Below, piece after piece: positions 7,836 through 16,373 of a stretch of 34,562 bases of DNA (the stretch's first letter is position 1; each line of letters begins with the position of its first letter). The translations under genes were made by a program, and so were the position numbers. A model generated the notes under the pieces. It ran no database searches. It saw nothing but the letters and a program-made list of their open reading frames with translations, and was not told where the DNA came from. The stretch is from Prorocentrum cordatum. Its lineage: Eukaryota; Sar; Dinophyceae; Prorocentrales; Prorocentraceae. Where the stretch lies: assembly GCA_963575745.1 (NCBI GenBank), contig CAUYUJ010003393.1, forward strand, positions 45,001-79,562, read 5' to 3'.

Positions 7836-9060
7836 GTACCAGGGGTCTCGTCCGAAAACAACCAATCATAATCTGGTGTTGTTACGTGTTCAGCGGTTGT
7901 CAACATCGCTGGAAGCGCACTGTGGCGCTGGACGAATGCCACTCGGGCCCATCATCTGGCACCACGATATCACGATGTGTAGGTGTTATCAGAGCACCAG
8001 GGAACACGCACTTACCTTGGGATGTCATGGAGAACGCAAGCTGCGTCCACCACCGCGGGGATCAGAAGACCGCGAAGACGTGCGAACATCACCCCAGAGT
8101 CCGCGCAACACAACTTCTCAAACAGCAGTTCTTGAAACAAAGCAGCTACGATGGATGATTACTCACGGGCACAAACTTAAGGCACCTGCGTGACATACAC
8201 AGGTATGTGCTCTTACATGCATCGTCTACCTTGCACCCGATGTGGACCGTCGTGTCGGAGGAAAGCCATGACACGGCTGTGGGGCGACCCCGTGTCGCGA
8301 ACATGAACTCGCACCCCCGAACCCACACGGATACATGTAAGAGCCAGCCCCGAGAATCCTCCATGTATCTTCTAGGTTTCACCCCGTCCCTAGCGCTCTC
8401 GAACTGCTAGCATTCGTAATTTCAAAAAGGGATGGCACCATGTGTTCAATCCCACCAAGCCACGCGACTGAAGTTCCCAAGCGGCAGGGTATCTAAACAG
8501 TTGGAAGCGCTACGTTAAAGCATCCACGACAACGAAGCTCAATCAAACGTGAAGTTCCTGAGCTCGATGCAAGAAGTGTGGAGCCAGGGAACGCTTCAAG
8601 CCAGGGAAGGAGGCAAACCGAGGAGGACGAGAAAAAGGAGGAGTATAATGAGCGCGCAGGCCAACCTGCACCAGGTTGGAACCTTAGCGTAGGAGGAGGG
8701 GGGAGACGAGAAAAAAAACGAAAAAAGTGGTGTTATGCGTCATGTGTGCACTTGTGCCTCCTTCTGTCGTTCTTTCGTTGTCGGCGTCCGCAGGCGAACC
8801 CCACCCTGTGAGAGGGATGAGCGAGCAAGACAGCCAGTCAGCATATACCCACCCCCTGTGGAATGGCGCCTGCACAGGGCACTTGGCCGCAGGACGCGTC
8901 ACAGAGACGCATGCGCCTTGAGGGTCACGCACAGAGAGGCGAGAGAAGGGGACAACTGCAGGTGTCCCCACCGGCCTGGCCTGAGAGATCTTCCACACAA
9001 CCCAGACATGCGGCGTCCGGATGTTTCCAAGACGCGGCCCCCGGAGGTCCCCATCCATTC
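7836..9060. other. Unassigned 1.2-kb stretch
   Basis: No gene, repeat family or RNA recognised. GC content is lower than average. Frames of 64-144 aa are open but show no domain. A short palindrome (CCAACCTGCACCAGGTTGG) is at about 8661. Confidence 0.4.
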
Positions 9061-9061
9061 C

Positions 9062-9160
9062 CCGGGGACCGACTTCTCCTCCCGGGTCGTTCTCTGGCGG
9101 CCCCTGGGCCCGGCGAGGGCCTGCAAAGGCCGAAAGCGACGAACGACCTCCGTCCCGATC
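9062..9160 (+). repeat. Family D interspersed repeat, copy 3
   Basis: It contains GACCGACTTCTCCTCCCGGG, GGCGGCCCCTGGGCCCGGCG and AGGGCCTGCAAAGGCCGAAA, in the order seen at 2022 and 3745. Confidence 0.6.
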
Positions 9161-9184
9161 CTGTACTGACGGCGGCCTGCGACG

Positions 9185-9238
9185 CGTCTCCTCCTCCGCC
9201 TCCTCTTCCTCCTCCTCCTCCTCCTCCTCCTCCTCCTC
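9185..9238. repeat. (CCT)n array running into the gap
   Basis: CTC/CCT repeats end at the assembly gap, so the true array length is unknown. Confidence 0.9.
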
Positions 9239-9338
9239 NNNNNNNNNNNNNNNNNNNNNNNNNNNNNNNNNNNNNNNNNNNNNNNNNNNNNNNNNNNNNN
9301 NNNNNNNNNNNNNNNNNNNNNNNNNNNNNNNNNNNNNN
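9239..9338. other. Assembly gap (100 N)
   Basis: One hundred N, probably a placeholder of unknown real size. The retroelement to the right is cut by it: RT and Gag, expected upstream of RNase H, are missing. Confidence 0.98.
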
Positions 9339-9879
9339 CCCGGGGTCCCAGGTCCATCTCGAGGCCCGGGCCAGGACCTGGACGGTGCGACGTGTTGCTC
9401 GAGATTGTAGCCTTCATAACACCCGTGTGCTGCTTCTGGGCGATAACATGTCGGTGATTTGTGCTCACGCGAAGGGCAGGTCGTCGACGCCGGCCATGAA
9501 CTTTCAGCGCCGGCTTTCGTCTGCCCTTGCTCTCGCCGTCGGGCTCAAGCTTCACGACCGCTGGGCCCCCTCGGAGCTCAACGCCCTGGACGCTGCGAGC
9601 CGAGTTCACCAGCCTCGGCATGGGGGCCAAGCGAAAGTGGCAGTCCATGTCCAGCACCGCCTGCCTGCCTCCAGCGCAGTTGGTGCTTGCGGTCCTGTCC
9701 GACTCCGACGACGTGGCCGATGCGGGCCCGGGCTGCTCCAGCAGCCGTTCTGTCGGCGCGCTGACGGGCTGCGGCCGCGCGAGCAGCGGTCGCGCTGGGC
9801 CGAGCGCCCCTGGGGCTTGCCTGCCCATCCGTCCTGGTGGCGCACGGCGGGTGGCCCGCTCAACCCCCTCTGGCCCTGA
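9339..9879 (+). CDS. RNase H domain of YR retroelement (5' partial)
   Basis: RNase H removes the RNA strand during reverse transcription. The frame enters from the gap. The readable domain runs from an EARAR motif (about 9361), through LLLGDNMSV then AKGRSS, to WAPSELNALDAASR (about 9562-9603). This order (acidic EA, Asp of GDN, WxPSE..N..D..SR) is the DIRS-type RNase H C-terminal half. The candidate catalytic acids E, D and D are all present. The reverse transcriptase expected upstream is in or beyond the gap. After DAASR the frame runs on to a TGA at 9877-9879 with unlikely sequence, while the recombinase frame opens at an ATG at 9620, fourteen bases after the domain ends. The functional C-terminus is therefore probably near 9606, and expression of the next domain needs a frame change or re-initiation. 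Confidence 0.75.
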
Positions 9880-10909
9880 AGGCCGCCGGGGCTCGGGCCG
9901 CCTGGATCGCCTCCGGGCGGCGACGCGGGCGCGGCTGCTGCTGCTGGCCCCGCTGCTGACCGGCCTCCAGCAGGAGCGGATCCGCCCGGCGACGCAGGCG
10001 GGCTACTGCGACGTGCTGGAGCAGCTGGCTGGCTGCCTGGATCAGCGGCCGCTGCCCGCTTGGTCGGGCCCGCAGTGGGACCTTCAGCTCCGGAACTTCG
10101 TGGAGTGGGCGCGGGGCGAGGGGTGGTCGCGGGCGCTGGCCTCTCGGCTGCTGGCCGCCGTGGTGTGGGCCCAGCCTACGTTGGGCGGCCCGCTGCGCCA
10201 GGTCTTCCCCAGCGCGCACGCGGCCATGCTGGGCTGGCGCCAGCTGGGCCCGGGGCACAGCCGCCCGCCACTGCCCTGGGGTGTCGTGCTGGCCTTGGCG
10301 TGGGCACTGCTGCCCGAGTGCCCGGTGGGCGCCCTGGCCATCATCGTCATGTTCGAGACCTACATGCGCCCCTCGGAGCTCCTCAGCCTGACGGTGGGGC
10401 AGCTGGTGCCGCCCACGACGTCGCGCGGCCAAGGCGCGTTCTGGGGCTTCTGCGTTCACGTGGAGAAGCTGGGACGGCCGTCCAAGACCCAGGAGTTCGA
10501 CCTGAGCGTGCTCCTGCTGCAGGCGCTGAAGGCGGGGCGCGCCCGCGGGGAGCGCCTCTTCGACGTCAGCTCGAGGCAGTTGTGCCGGTCCTTCGCGCTG
10601 GCCGTGCAGCAGGTGCAGGTCTCTTGCGTCGAGCCGAGCCTCTATGCGCTGCGGCGCGGGGGCGCCAGCCACGATCGTCTCGTTCGAGCGCGGTCGCTCC
10701 TCGAGGTGCAGCAGAGGGGGCAATGGCGCAGCTTTCGGAGCGTCGCTCGCTACGACAAGCGCGCGCGGGTGTCCTTGCAGCTCGGCAAGCTCCCCGCGAC
10801 GGTGAGGGGTCAGATCGCGGCTCTGGTGGGCCGCGGCCTCGCGCCCTTCGCCGAGCGCTGCGCCAAGCTCTTGCGCAGCCGCAGCCCCTCGGTCCGAGGA
10901 TCTTTCTAG
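9620..10909 (+). CDS. Tyrosine recombinase (YR) of retroelement
   Basis: This is a DIRS-type tyrosine recombinase that would integrate the circular cDNA by strand exchange. The first ATG in frame (9620) gives 429 aa; the frame is also open further upstream. The N-terminal 80 residues are variable. A SAM-like core-binding region follows (ERIRPATQAGYCDVLEQLAG onward), then the catalytic fold. Visible active-site elements: box I Arg in TYMRPSELLSL (codon 10367); a possible beta-hairpin Lys in HVEKLGRPSK; box II Arg in YALRRGGASH (10652), with Tyr where His is usual; the Trp of RGQWRS; and the nucleophile Tyr in SVARYDK (codon 10751). All key residues except the box II His are present. The TAG at 10907 lies inside the codons of the MTase start, so the two domains overlap in different frames. 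Frames 1 and 3 here give only Ala/Gly/Arg-rich shadows. Confidence 0.85.
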   Translation: MGAKRKWQSMSSTACLPPAQLVLAVLSDSDDVADAGPGCSSSRSVGALTGCGRASSGRAGPSAPGACLPIRPGGARRVARSTPSGPEGRRGSGRLDRLRAATRARLLLLAPLLTGLQQERIRPATQAGYCDVLEQLAGCLDQRPLPAWSGPQWDLQLRNFVEWARGEGWSRALASRLLAAVVWAQPTLGGPLRQVFPSAHAAMLGWRQLGPGHSRPPLPWGVVLALAWALLPECPVGALAIIVMFETYMRPSELLSLTVGQLVPPTTSRGQGAFWGFCVHVEKLGRPSKTQEFDLSVLLLQALKAGRARGERLFDVSSRQLCRSFALAVQQVQVSCVEPSLYALRRGGASHDRLVRARSLLEVQQRGQWRSFRSVARYDKRARVSLQLGKLPATVRGQIAALVGRGLAPFAERCAKLLRSRSPSVRGSF

Positions 10910-11676
10910 ACCTGTTCTCGGGGGCAGGAGGGCTGGCGGCTGCTTTGGCGGGCCGGAATGTCGCCGTCGTTTGCATCGATATCTGCCACGGGCCGTCGCA
11001 CGACTTGCTGAATGATAATGCGTTCAACACCCTTCTTGGATGGATTCGATCGGGGCTGGTCGTGGGAATGTGGTCAGGTACCCCATGTCAATCGTTCACG
11101 ATGGCCCGGCGGGCGCCACAGTGGTCACGACTCCCTCATAGGCTGCGCAGTCCTGAATACCCTGCAGGTCTTCCCAATCTGGATGTGCGTGATCAGCGGG
11201 CAGTTGCCGAAGGTAACGTGCTGGCTCATCGGTCCGGCGCGCTGCTAGAAGCGTGTATCCAGCGAGGCCTGCCGTGTGGGGAGGAGAACCCCTCCCAGAG
11301 CTACTTGTGGCTTGGCCACCGTCGGCCGGCCATGATGAGACGTCCCGAGTGCACGACATATATTGTTGATTATTGCGCGTTCGGCACGCCTTGGAGAGCT
11401 CGTACTCGTCTCAACCTGTTCAACGTTAAGTGTTCGGCTCTGGAAGGTGCAAAATGTAAGGGCCGTGGCACTTGCAGCTTTTCGGGAAAACCGCATTATC
11501 AGTTGGACGGGCCCACGGGGCGAGGGGGATTCTTGACACGCCAGAAGCAGGTTTACCCCGAGAAGCTGTGCCTCGTGCTAGCCAAGGCTATCGCCTCGTC
11601 CCTCAGCCTCTTGCTTGTGCACGAACTGTGGCCAACCTTCTCTTCTCTTCCTCCCTCCTTGTCCTTCCCCTTCTAA
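10723..11676 (+). CDS. Cytosine-C5 DNA methyltransferase domain of retroelement
   Basis: C5-MTases move a methyl group from SAM to cytosine. Motifs appear in canonical order: I, FLDLFSGAGGL (10903 on), which binds SAM; an acidic ID at the end of strand 2; IV, SGTPCQSF, with the catalytic Cys at 11086-11088; VI, EENPSQSYLW (about 11281), with Pro where ENV is usual; VIII, WRARTR (about 11392-11409), in place of QxRxR. A CSFSGKPH segment and YPEKLCLVLAKAIA end the domain. A typical motif X (GN) is not obvious. The nearest ATG in frame is 10723, inside the recombinase gene in another frame. The domain proper starts only at about 10890, so fusion by -1 frameshift, or a one-base loss in this copy, is more likely than an independent start. 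Similar MTase domains with ENP are, to my knowledge, common in dinoflagellate retroelements. Confidence 0.8.
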   Translation: MAQLSERRSLRQARAGVLAARQAPRDGEGSDRGSGGPRPRALRRALRQALAQPQPLGPRIFLDLFSGAGGLAAALAGRNVAVVCIDICHGPSHDLLNDNAFNTLLGWIRSGLVVGMWSGTPCQSFTMARRAPQWSRLPHRLRSPEYPAGLPNLDVRDQRAVAEGNVLAHRSGALLEACIQRGLPCGEENPSQSYLWLGHRRPAMMRRPECTTYIVDYCAFGTPWRARTRLNLFNVKCSALEGAKCKGRGTCSFSGKPHYQLDGPTGRGGFLTRQKQVYPEKLCLVLAKAIASSLSLLLVHELWPTFSSLPPSLSFPF

Positions 11677-11783
11677 TCTTGGGGCCTCGGGGGGTTTTCC
11701 TGCTGCAATACCTAACTTGTAATATTTCGTCGAATAAATTCGCCGCTCCAGTGCTGTATGCGGGGGTCCTGTATATGGGCAGA
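11677..11783. other. Retroelement 3' untranslated spacer
   Basis: About 107 bp between the MTase stop and the first terminal repeat, with an AT-rich patch (TAATATTTCGTCGAATAAAT). Confidence 0.5.
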
Positions 11784-11850
11784 ATTGGTTTGAAGATGCT
11801 CACCTTTTCACCGCAAGCAGTGGTCTGGAAAGAGAGTAGTCAGGGTCATG
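11784..11850 (+). repeat. Terminal direct repeat, first copy (B1-like)
   Basis: 67 bp, from ATTGGTTTGAAGATGCTCAC to GTAGTCAGGGTCATG. It is identical to 11952-12018 except for one base (CCTTTTC here, CCTGTTC there). Confidence 0.9.
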
Positions 11851-11951
11851 TTTGTGCCCCACGGAAATGACCTGACCTCGTCATCCGTTTTCCGCTCTGC
11901 AGTCTTTTTGGTTCACCCAGAACCCGCCCACCCCCAAAAAGCTGGGGCATC
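11851..11951. repeat. Spacer between terminal repeats (A2-like)
   Basis: 101 bp of unique sequence, including CCACCCCCAAAAAGCTGGGG. In split-direct-repeat YR elements this position holds A2, which would also occur at the element's left end. No such copy is visible in this window. Confidence 0.45.
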
Positions 11952-12018
11952 ATTGGTTTGAAGATGCTCACCTGTTCACCGCAAGCAGTGGTCTGGAAAG
12001 AGAGTAGTCAGGGTCATG
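11952..12018 (+). repeat. Terminal direct repeat, second copy (B2-like)
   Basis: The second copy of the 67-bp repeat. It ends exactly where the (GAT)n microsatellite starts, so the insertion probably hit a GAT array or the array grew from the element end. Confidence 0.9.
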
Positions 12019-12720
12019 ATGATGATGATGATCATGATGATGATCATGATGACCATGGTGAGGATAATGATGATGACGATGATGGTGGTGATGCTGATGC
12101 CGATGATGATGATGATGATGAGGATGGTGATGGTGATGGTGATGATACCGATGATGAGGCTGATTATGCTGATGATGATGCTGATGGTGATGTCGAGAAG
12201 GAGGAGGGGGAGCACAATGATGATGGTGTTGATGATGATGATGACGGTGATGGTGGTGGTGATGGAGTCGGCGATGGCGAGGGCGATGGCGATGGCTATG
12301 GTGATGAATTTGATGATGATGATGATGATGATCACCATGGTAAGGATGATGATGACGATGATGATGCTGATGGTGGTGATACTGATGTTGATGATGATGG
12401 CGATTGTGATGACACCGATGATGAGGCTGATGATGCTGATGATGCTGATGATGGTGATGGTGATGGTGGTGATGATAATGACGACCATGATGATTATCAT
12501 GTTCATGATGATTATCATGTTGATGCTGATGCTGGACATGATTATGGCCATGATGATGCTGCTGATGATGATGATGAGGATGATGATGCTGATGAGAATG
12601 AGGATGAGGATGGGGATGAGGACGAGGATGATGATGGGGATGAGGATGAGGACGATGATTATGAATATGAGGATGATGAGGATGAGGATGAGGATGAGGA
12701 TAATGATGATGATGAGGAGG
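12018..12720 (+). repeat. (GAT)n imperfect microsatellite
   Basis: About 700 bp of GAT triplets with GGT, GCT, GAC and GAG variants. Poly-Asp, poly-Met and poly-Ile frames (up to 488 codons) are products of the repeat. Confidence 0.95.
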
Positions 12721-12965
12721 AGGAGGAGGAGGAGGATGAGGATGGGGATGAGGATGAGGAGGAGGAGGAGGGGGAGGCGGAGGAGGAGGAGGAGGAGGAG
12801 GAGGACGAGGGGGGGAGAGGAAAGGTGAGAGGAAGGGGGAGGGGGAGGACTTGGACGAGGACGAGGACGAGGACGAGGAGAAGGAGGAGGAGAAGGAGGA
12901 GGAGGAGGAGGAGTTGGAGTTGGACTTTTGGAGGACGGAGGAGGGGGAGTGAGGAGGAGAGGAGC
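12716..12965 (+). repeat. (GGA)n purine array
   Basis: GGA/GAG repeats continue directly from the GAT array, with GACGAG hexamers at about 12853-12878. Confidence 0.9.
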
Positions 12966-13285
12966 AGGAACGCGGGGCGCTGTCTCTTCAAAACGAAGAC
13001 CCACCACCACAGGTGGGTGGGGAAAACCGCGTCGAACCTCGACGAAGCCCGCGCCCGAAAATCCTCGAGGAGGAGGAGCAGCGGCACCAGGGCCCAGGCC
13101 CCTGCGCGCCGGGCCCCCGTCCAGGAGGCGCGCCCGAGCGCCGGGTCTCCCCGAAGCGGCGGCGAGCCCGGCGGCGATCCCGCGCGGCGGCTGCCCCCGG
13201 GCGCCCGCCGGGGCGGCCCAAAATCTCGAGGGGCTGTGGGGGCTGCGGAGGGTCACCATCGTTGCTCGGTGGCGGACGAGGGGGG
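12966..13285. other. GC-rich spacer
   Basis: No gene recognised. It has a short palindrome (CCCACCACCACAGGTGGG, about 13001) and GC-rich palindromic stretches. Frames are Arg/Pro/Gly-rich. Confidence 0.4.
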
Positions 13286-13422
13286 GGAAGGGAGGAGGGG
13301 CGGGCCTTCTCGGAGGGCTCGGGAGCTCCCCGGTTTTCTCTCAGAAATTGTGGGAGCCTCGCCGAGGACACCGAAAGGTTTTCGGAAGGCCAGAGGCCTT
13401 CTGAGAAGCCCCGCCGCCTTCT
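13286..13422. mobile_element. Family C element, copy 2
   Basis: The left end is GGGGCGGGCCTTCTCGGAGG; the reverse complement of the right end is GGCGGGGCTTCTCAGAAGGC. It matches the elements at 2720, 19401 and 25583. Confidence 0.6.
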
Positions 13423-13815
13423 GACATGGCCTCCTCCTGCTCACGTCCCCCTCTCGCTCGCCGCCCCATCCCCGTCATGATCCCCACCACGCCACCATCC
13501 AGGTTGGGGATACGCCCCTCGGAACCCGAAGGGAACAGCCTGCATTTCCATCTCGGGGGGTAGATCAGCCAGTGGAGCTCAGGCCACGCCAGTGTGTATA
13601 GGGATCACAGCGTTCCCATCAAAGTTCTTTCTTCACATCATAAATGGTCCACACCTTTTTGTAACATTCATACAGTAGTGAGAGCGCTAAAGAAGTGATG
13701 TGACCGAAATTCGCAAACCTCCTTTGAAACATCTTCACTAAGCATGTTGTGAAGCTCCGAGGAGGTGCTCCAACCGTGGGGAGCAGGGCGGAGGCACATG
13801 AGGACCAGCAGATGC
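13423..13815. other. Unassigned spacer
   Basis: Nothing recognised. It includes an AT-richer part (about 13610-13750). Confidence 0.4.
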
Positions 13816-13819
13816 CGCC

Positions 13820-13940
13820 ACCGCTACTTCGTTGTTTTCGCCTTTTTGGACCTGCTGGGTGGCCCTCGTCGCCACGGCTGAACTCGCCTCGAAATTCGTG
13901 TCAGCGTGCACTTCGTAAGAGGTTCGGGGAGTAGCGGTAT
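13820..13940 (+). mobile_element. Family E element, copy 1
   Basis: It begins ACCGCTACTTC and ends GGGGAGTAGCGGTAT, an inverted pair. The inside reads GGCCCTCGTCG, then CTCGCCTCGAAATTC, shared with 25438 and 30138. Confidence 0.65.
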
Positions 13941-14114
13941 CGGCACCTTTGGGTGTCCCCTCTGGCGCCGCGTGAGGGGGGAGGGAAGGGAGCAGGACAG
14001 ACAGGAGGATGGACGGGTGGATGAGGAGGATGGGGGGAGGAGGAAGGTTGCCTCATATCCGGGAGGCAAGCAGAAGATCAATGGCACGCCTCCGTTGAGA
14101 GCCACTCACCGTGA

Positions 14115-14276
14115 GAGCCGTCAGGCCTGTCCCTCTACAGGGGGAATACTCAAGAATAGTCAAACAATAGTCTGGGGACTATGTTTTGACTAGTTTCGAG
14201 CATTTTGGATGCATTGTGTTGGGCATTTTTAATGTTTCGTCCAAGATCCCCTTGTAGGGAGACAGGCCCGACCTAC
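14115..14276 (+). mobile_element. Family A MITE, copy 1
   Basis: The left end is degraded (GTCAGGCCTGTCCCTCTACA then GGGGGAAT). The right end is CCCTTGTAGGGAGACAGGCC then CGACCTA. The middle is AT-rich and ends TTTCGTCCAAGATC, as in the other copies. No target duplication remains, so it is an old copy. Confidence 0.85.
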
Positions 14277-14440
14277 GACTACTTCCTTTATCTACGAAGT
14301 CCTTCTGCTCTTTCAACAAACACACGCTGATGGGTTCCCCAGGGCGGCGTGCCACTGGTGAGGGCAGGGTCTTCGGCCAAGAGTGGGCGGACAGCCGCGA
14401 TGCTCGAGTGCTTACTTTGGAACACCCGTCGGGATGAGGA

Positions 14441-14535
14441 CGAGGAGGTGGAGGGGGAGAAGAGGAGGAGGAAGTGGAGGAGGAGGAGGAGGAGGAGGAG
14501 GAGGAGGAGGAGGATGAGGAGGAGGCGGAGGAGGA
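14441..14535 (+). repeat. (GGA)n array
   Basis: GGA repeats with GATGAG interruptions, purines on the plus strand. Confidence 0.85.
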
Positions 14536-14559
14536 CGAATGGAAGGAGGAGGAGGAGAG

Positions 14560-15122
14560 CCGTTCCCGCGTCGAGCCCGCCGCCGCCGCAGGACCGCCGT
14601 CGGGCGGCTCGCCGCGGGCCTCCGATGTCGGCGGCGCTTGATGCTCGTGCTGCACGCGCCGCTGCCCGCGGGGCCTCGATGGCGGTGCACGCTGCGGCTG
14701 GCCTTGCGCGCGGTTCGGCGGCCGCTCGCTTGTTTCGAGCTGCAAAGGGGCTCTGCCGCACCGCGACGGTGGTGCTCGAGGCCGAGTCGAGGCCTCGGCC
14801 TGTCCGCGCCGAGGGGCGAGCGGAGGGGCCACCTGCTGCTCCCGCTGGCACCGCGCCGCCTGAAGGCCCTCGGCCTTGGCGGCGTGGGCGGCGGGCTCGC
14901 AAGCACCGCGGCGCTGGCATGCAGGTGGAGCCCACCGCGCCCAACCTCGGTCGCGACGGCGGCGGCACGGCGGACGACGGCGGCGACGGCGGCCTCGAGG
15001 ACGACAGCTGGGCAGACACGCTCGTGTCCCGCCCAGCGCCGTCGGCCGATACGCCCGCCGTTGCGCCTGGCGCTGCCGCTGGGGTGCTGGAGGCAGCTGG
15101 CGAGGCGCCCCCATACCCATGA
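14560..15122 (+). CDS. Unrecognised Ala-rich open frame (5' end undefined)
   Basis: The frame ending in TGA at 15120-15122 is Ala/Arg/Pro-rich, then acidic near its end (DDGGDGGLEDDSWADTLVSR). I do not recognise a domain. An ATG in frame at about 14623 (MSAALDARAARAAARGAS) is one possible start; upstream codons come from the (GGA)n array. The opposite strand is also open in places, so strand is uncertain. The stop overlaps the ATG of the next frame (ATGA at 15119-15122). It could be a retroelement gag-like ORF, a host exon, or a composition artefact. Confidence 0.3.
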
Positions 15123-15424
15123 GCCGCCTGGAGCACCGCTCGGCGGCGAAGGGGGGGGGCGCCCAACGGCCTGCGGAGGAAGCGCCTGCTGCGGCTACTG
15201 CTGCCGCTGCTGGCGGGGAGGCTGCGGCATCGGACGACGACGAGGAGGCGGAGAAGGTCGCGCTGCTCTCAGCGTGGCTCGCGACGCCTGGCGCTCGGGT
15301 CGTCGACGACCAGCCCCACTTCATAGGCTGGCGTGCTGCTCGCCTCCGCGCCTGGCTCGCCAGAGCGGCGGAGGCTCCCGGCACCGGAGCAGGGAGGGGG
15401 AAGCAGCGGGGGAGGCGGCGATAG
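15119..15424 (+). CDS. Unrecognised small open frame, stop-start coupled
   Basis: The ATG overlaps the previous stop by ATGA. The 101-codon frame begins MSRLEHRSAAKGGG, has an acidic cluster (SDDDEEAEKVALLSAWLATP), then VVDDQPHFIGWRAARLRAWL, and ends in basic residues. The Trp-containing helical segment looks protein-like. No family was recognised. The stop-start overlap would suit coupled translation of two ORFs, as in some retroelements, but a frameshift within one ORF would look the same. Confidence 0.35.
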   Translation: MSRLEHRSAAKGGGAQRPAEEAPAAATAAAAGGEAAASDDDEEAEKVALLSAWLATPGARVVDDQPHFIGWRAARLRAWLARAAEAPGTGAGRGKQRGRRR

Positions 15425-15640
15425 TGCGGCCCCCCTGCAGAGGGTGGGCGCCGCCTGCCCCTCCCCCCCCCCCTCCCTGCACATGGAGTGCTTCGCGGTG
15501 CTCCACTGCACGTTGCCCATCTGAGAGGGCGGCGAGGCCGACTGCTACGACTTCGCGGTCGGGGGGTCTGGTCTGCTCAGGTGGAGGCCGGGCCCCCCGC
15601 GGACTGGACGGTGAGGACTCATTCCGCCCAGGTTGCGTCG
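15425..15640. other. Unassigned spacer
   Basis: No feature recognised. A C-rich run (about 15460-15478) is present. Confidence 0.4.
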
Positions 15641-15712
15641 AGGAGGAGAGGGAGGAGGAGGAGGAGGAGGAGAGGAGGAGGAGGAGGAGGGGAGGAGAGG
15701 AGGAGGAGACAA
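15641..15712 (+). repeat. (GGA)n array
   Basis: About 70 bp of GGA repeats, purines on the plus strand. Confidence 0.85.
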
Positions 15713-16370
15713 TGAGAAGGAGTGAGGGGAGGGGGGGTGGAGGAGGGGCGGAGGGGTGGGGGATACCAGGTGGATGGGTGTTAGGCTCGTTGGGGGGGGG
15801 GAGTCCGCAGAGGGTTTGTGGGGGTGGTGTGATCTGTTGGCAGTCGCAAGCGCATTCTTGGGCGGCGATGCTGTGCATCTACGAGATACTCCCCGCGTAC
15901 GAGTGTTGTGAGATAGAGACGTGTGTGCTGTCGCGCTCGCGCGCGCTTGTAGTTGGGCCTCATTCGTAAGCCGGTCCTGTAGCAACAGGTGCACAGGATG
16001 GTTGTGTGAACCCCCCCTGTTTGGTGTGGCATCACGCGTTAGGATAGTCTGGAGAGAGAGTTTTCGATGGTAGTCCGTTACGCTGACGTGTGTTCACGCT
16101 CAGCGTCACGCAGAGCTAATGCGCACCGAGCGTGTTTGTGAGGAAGTGAGTGTGGGGGGTGGCGCGGACGCTAGTCGCAGCGAGGGCCTCCGCAGAGACC
16201 AAAAGGTGCCGAAACATCTCCCGTTATGATCTTTCCGCAGCGAGGGGGGGTAGGGGTCCGCCTCGATGCCGTCACTCCCCCGATCTCTCCTTTTATGCGT
16301 TCGGATTAGAAGTCCGAAGCGAGTCCAGCCGTTGCGACGAGGGTTTCCCAGGATTGATTCCAACAAGGCG
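15713..16370. other. Unassigned 650-bp stretch
   Basis: G-rich to about 15830, then mixed sequence. No domain, repeat family or RNA gene recognised. Confidence 0.4.
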
Positions 16371-16373
16371 AAT

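Larger units (their letters stand above)
9339..12018 (+). mobile_element. Tyrosine-recombinase retroelement, 3' part, with C5-MTase
   Basis: Domain order is RNase H (about 9351-9606), tyrosine recombinase (9620-10909), cytosine-C5 methyltransferase (about 10890-11676), then a 67-bp direct repeat (11784-11850 and 11952-12018) around a 101-bp spacer. YR retrotransposons (DIRS, PAT, Ngaro) integrate through a tyrosine recombinase instead of a DDE integrase. Ngaro/PAT-type elements end in split direct repeats arranged B1-A2-B2, which the terminal repeat here resembles. The matching A1 repeat and RT would lie left of the gap and are not visible. The near identity of the two repeats suggests a fairly recent insertion, but the frame changes mean activity is unproven. 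C5-MTases have been reported in dinoflagellate retrotransposons; the exact element class was not checked. Confidence 0.75.

Noticed and set aside
10060-10890. Frame-1 sequence upstream of the MTase as an N-terminal domain
   Set aside because: It is an Ala/Gly/Arg-rich shadow of the recombinase gene; real protein character begins only at about 10890.
11958-13424. 488-aa poly-Asp/Glu frame
   Set aside because: It is the (GAT)n and (GGA)n arrays translated; it starts inside the retroelement's terminal repeat.
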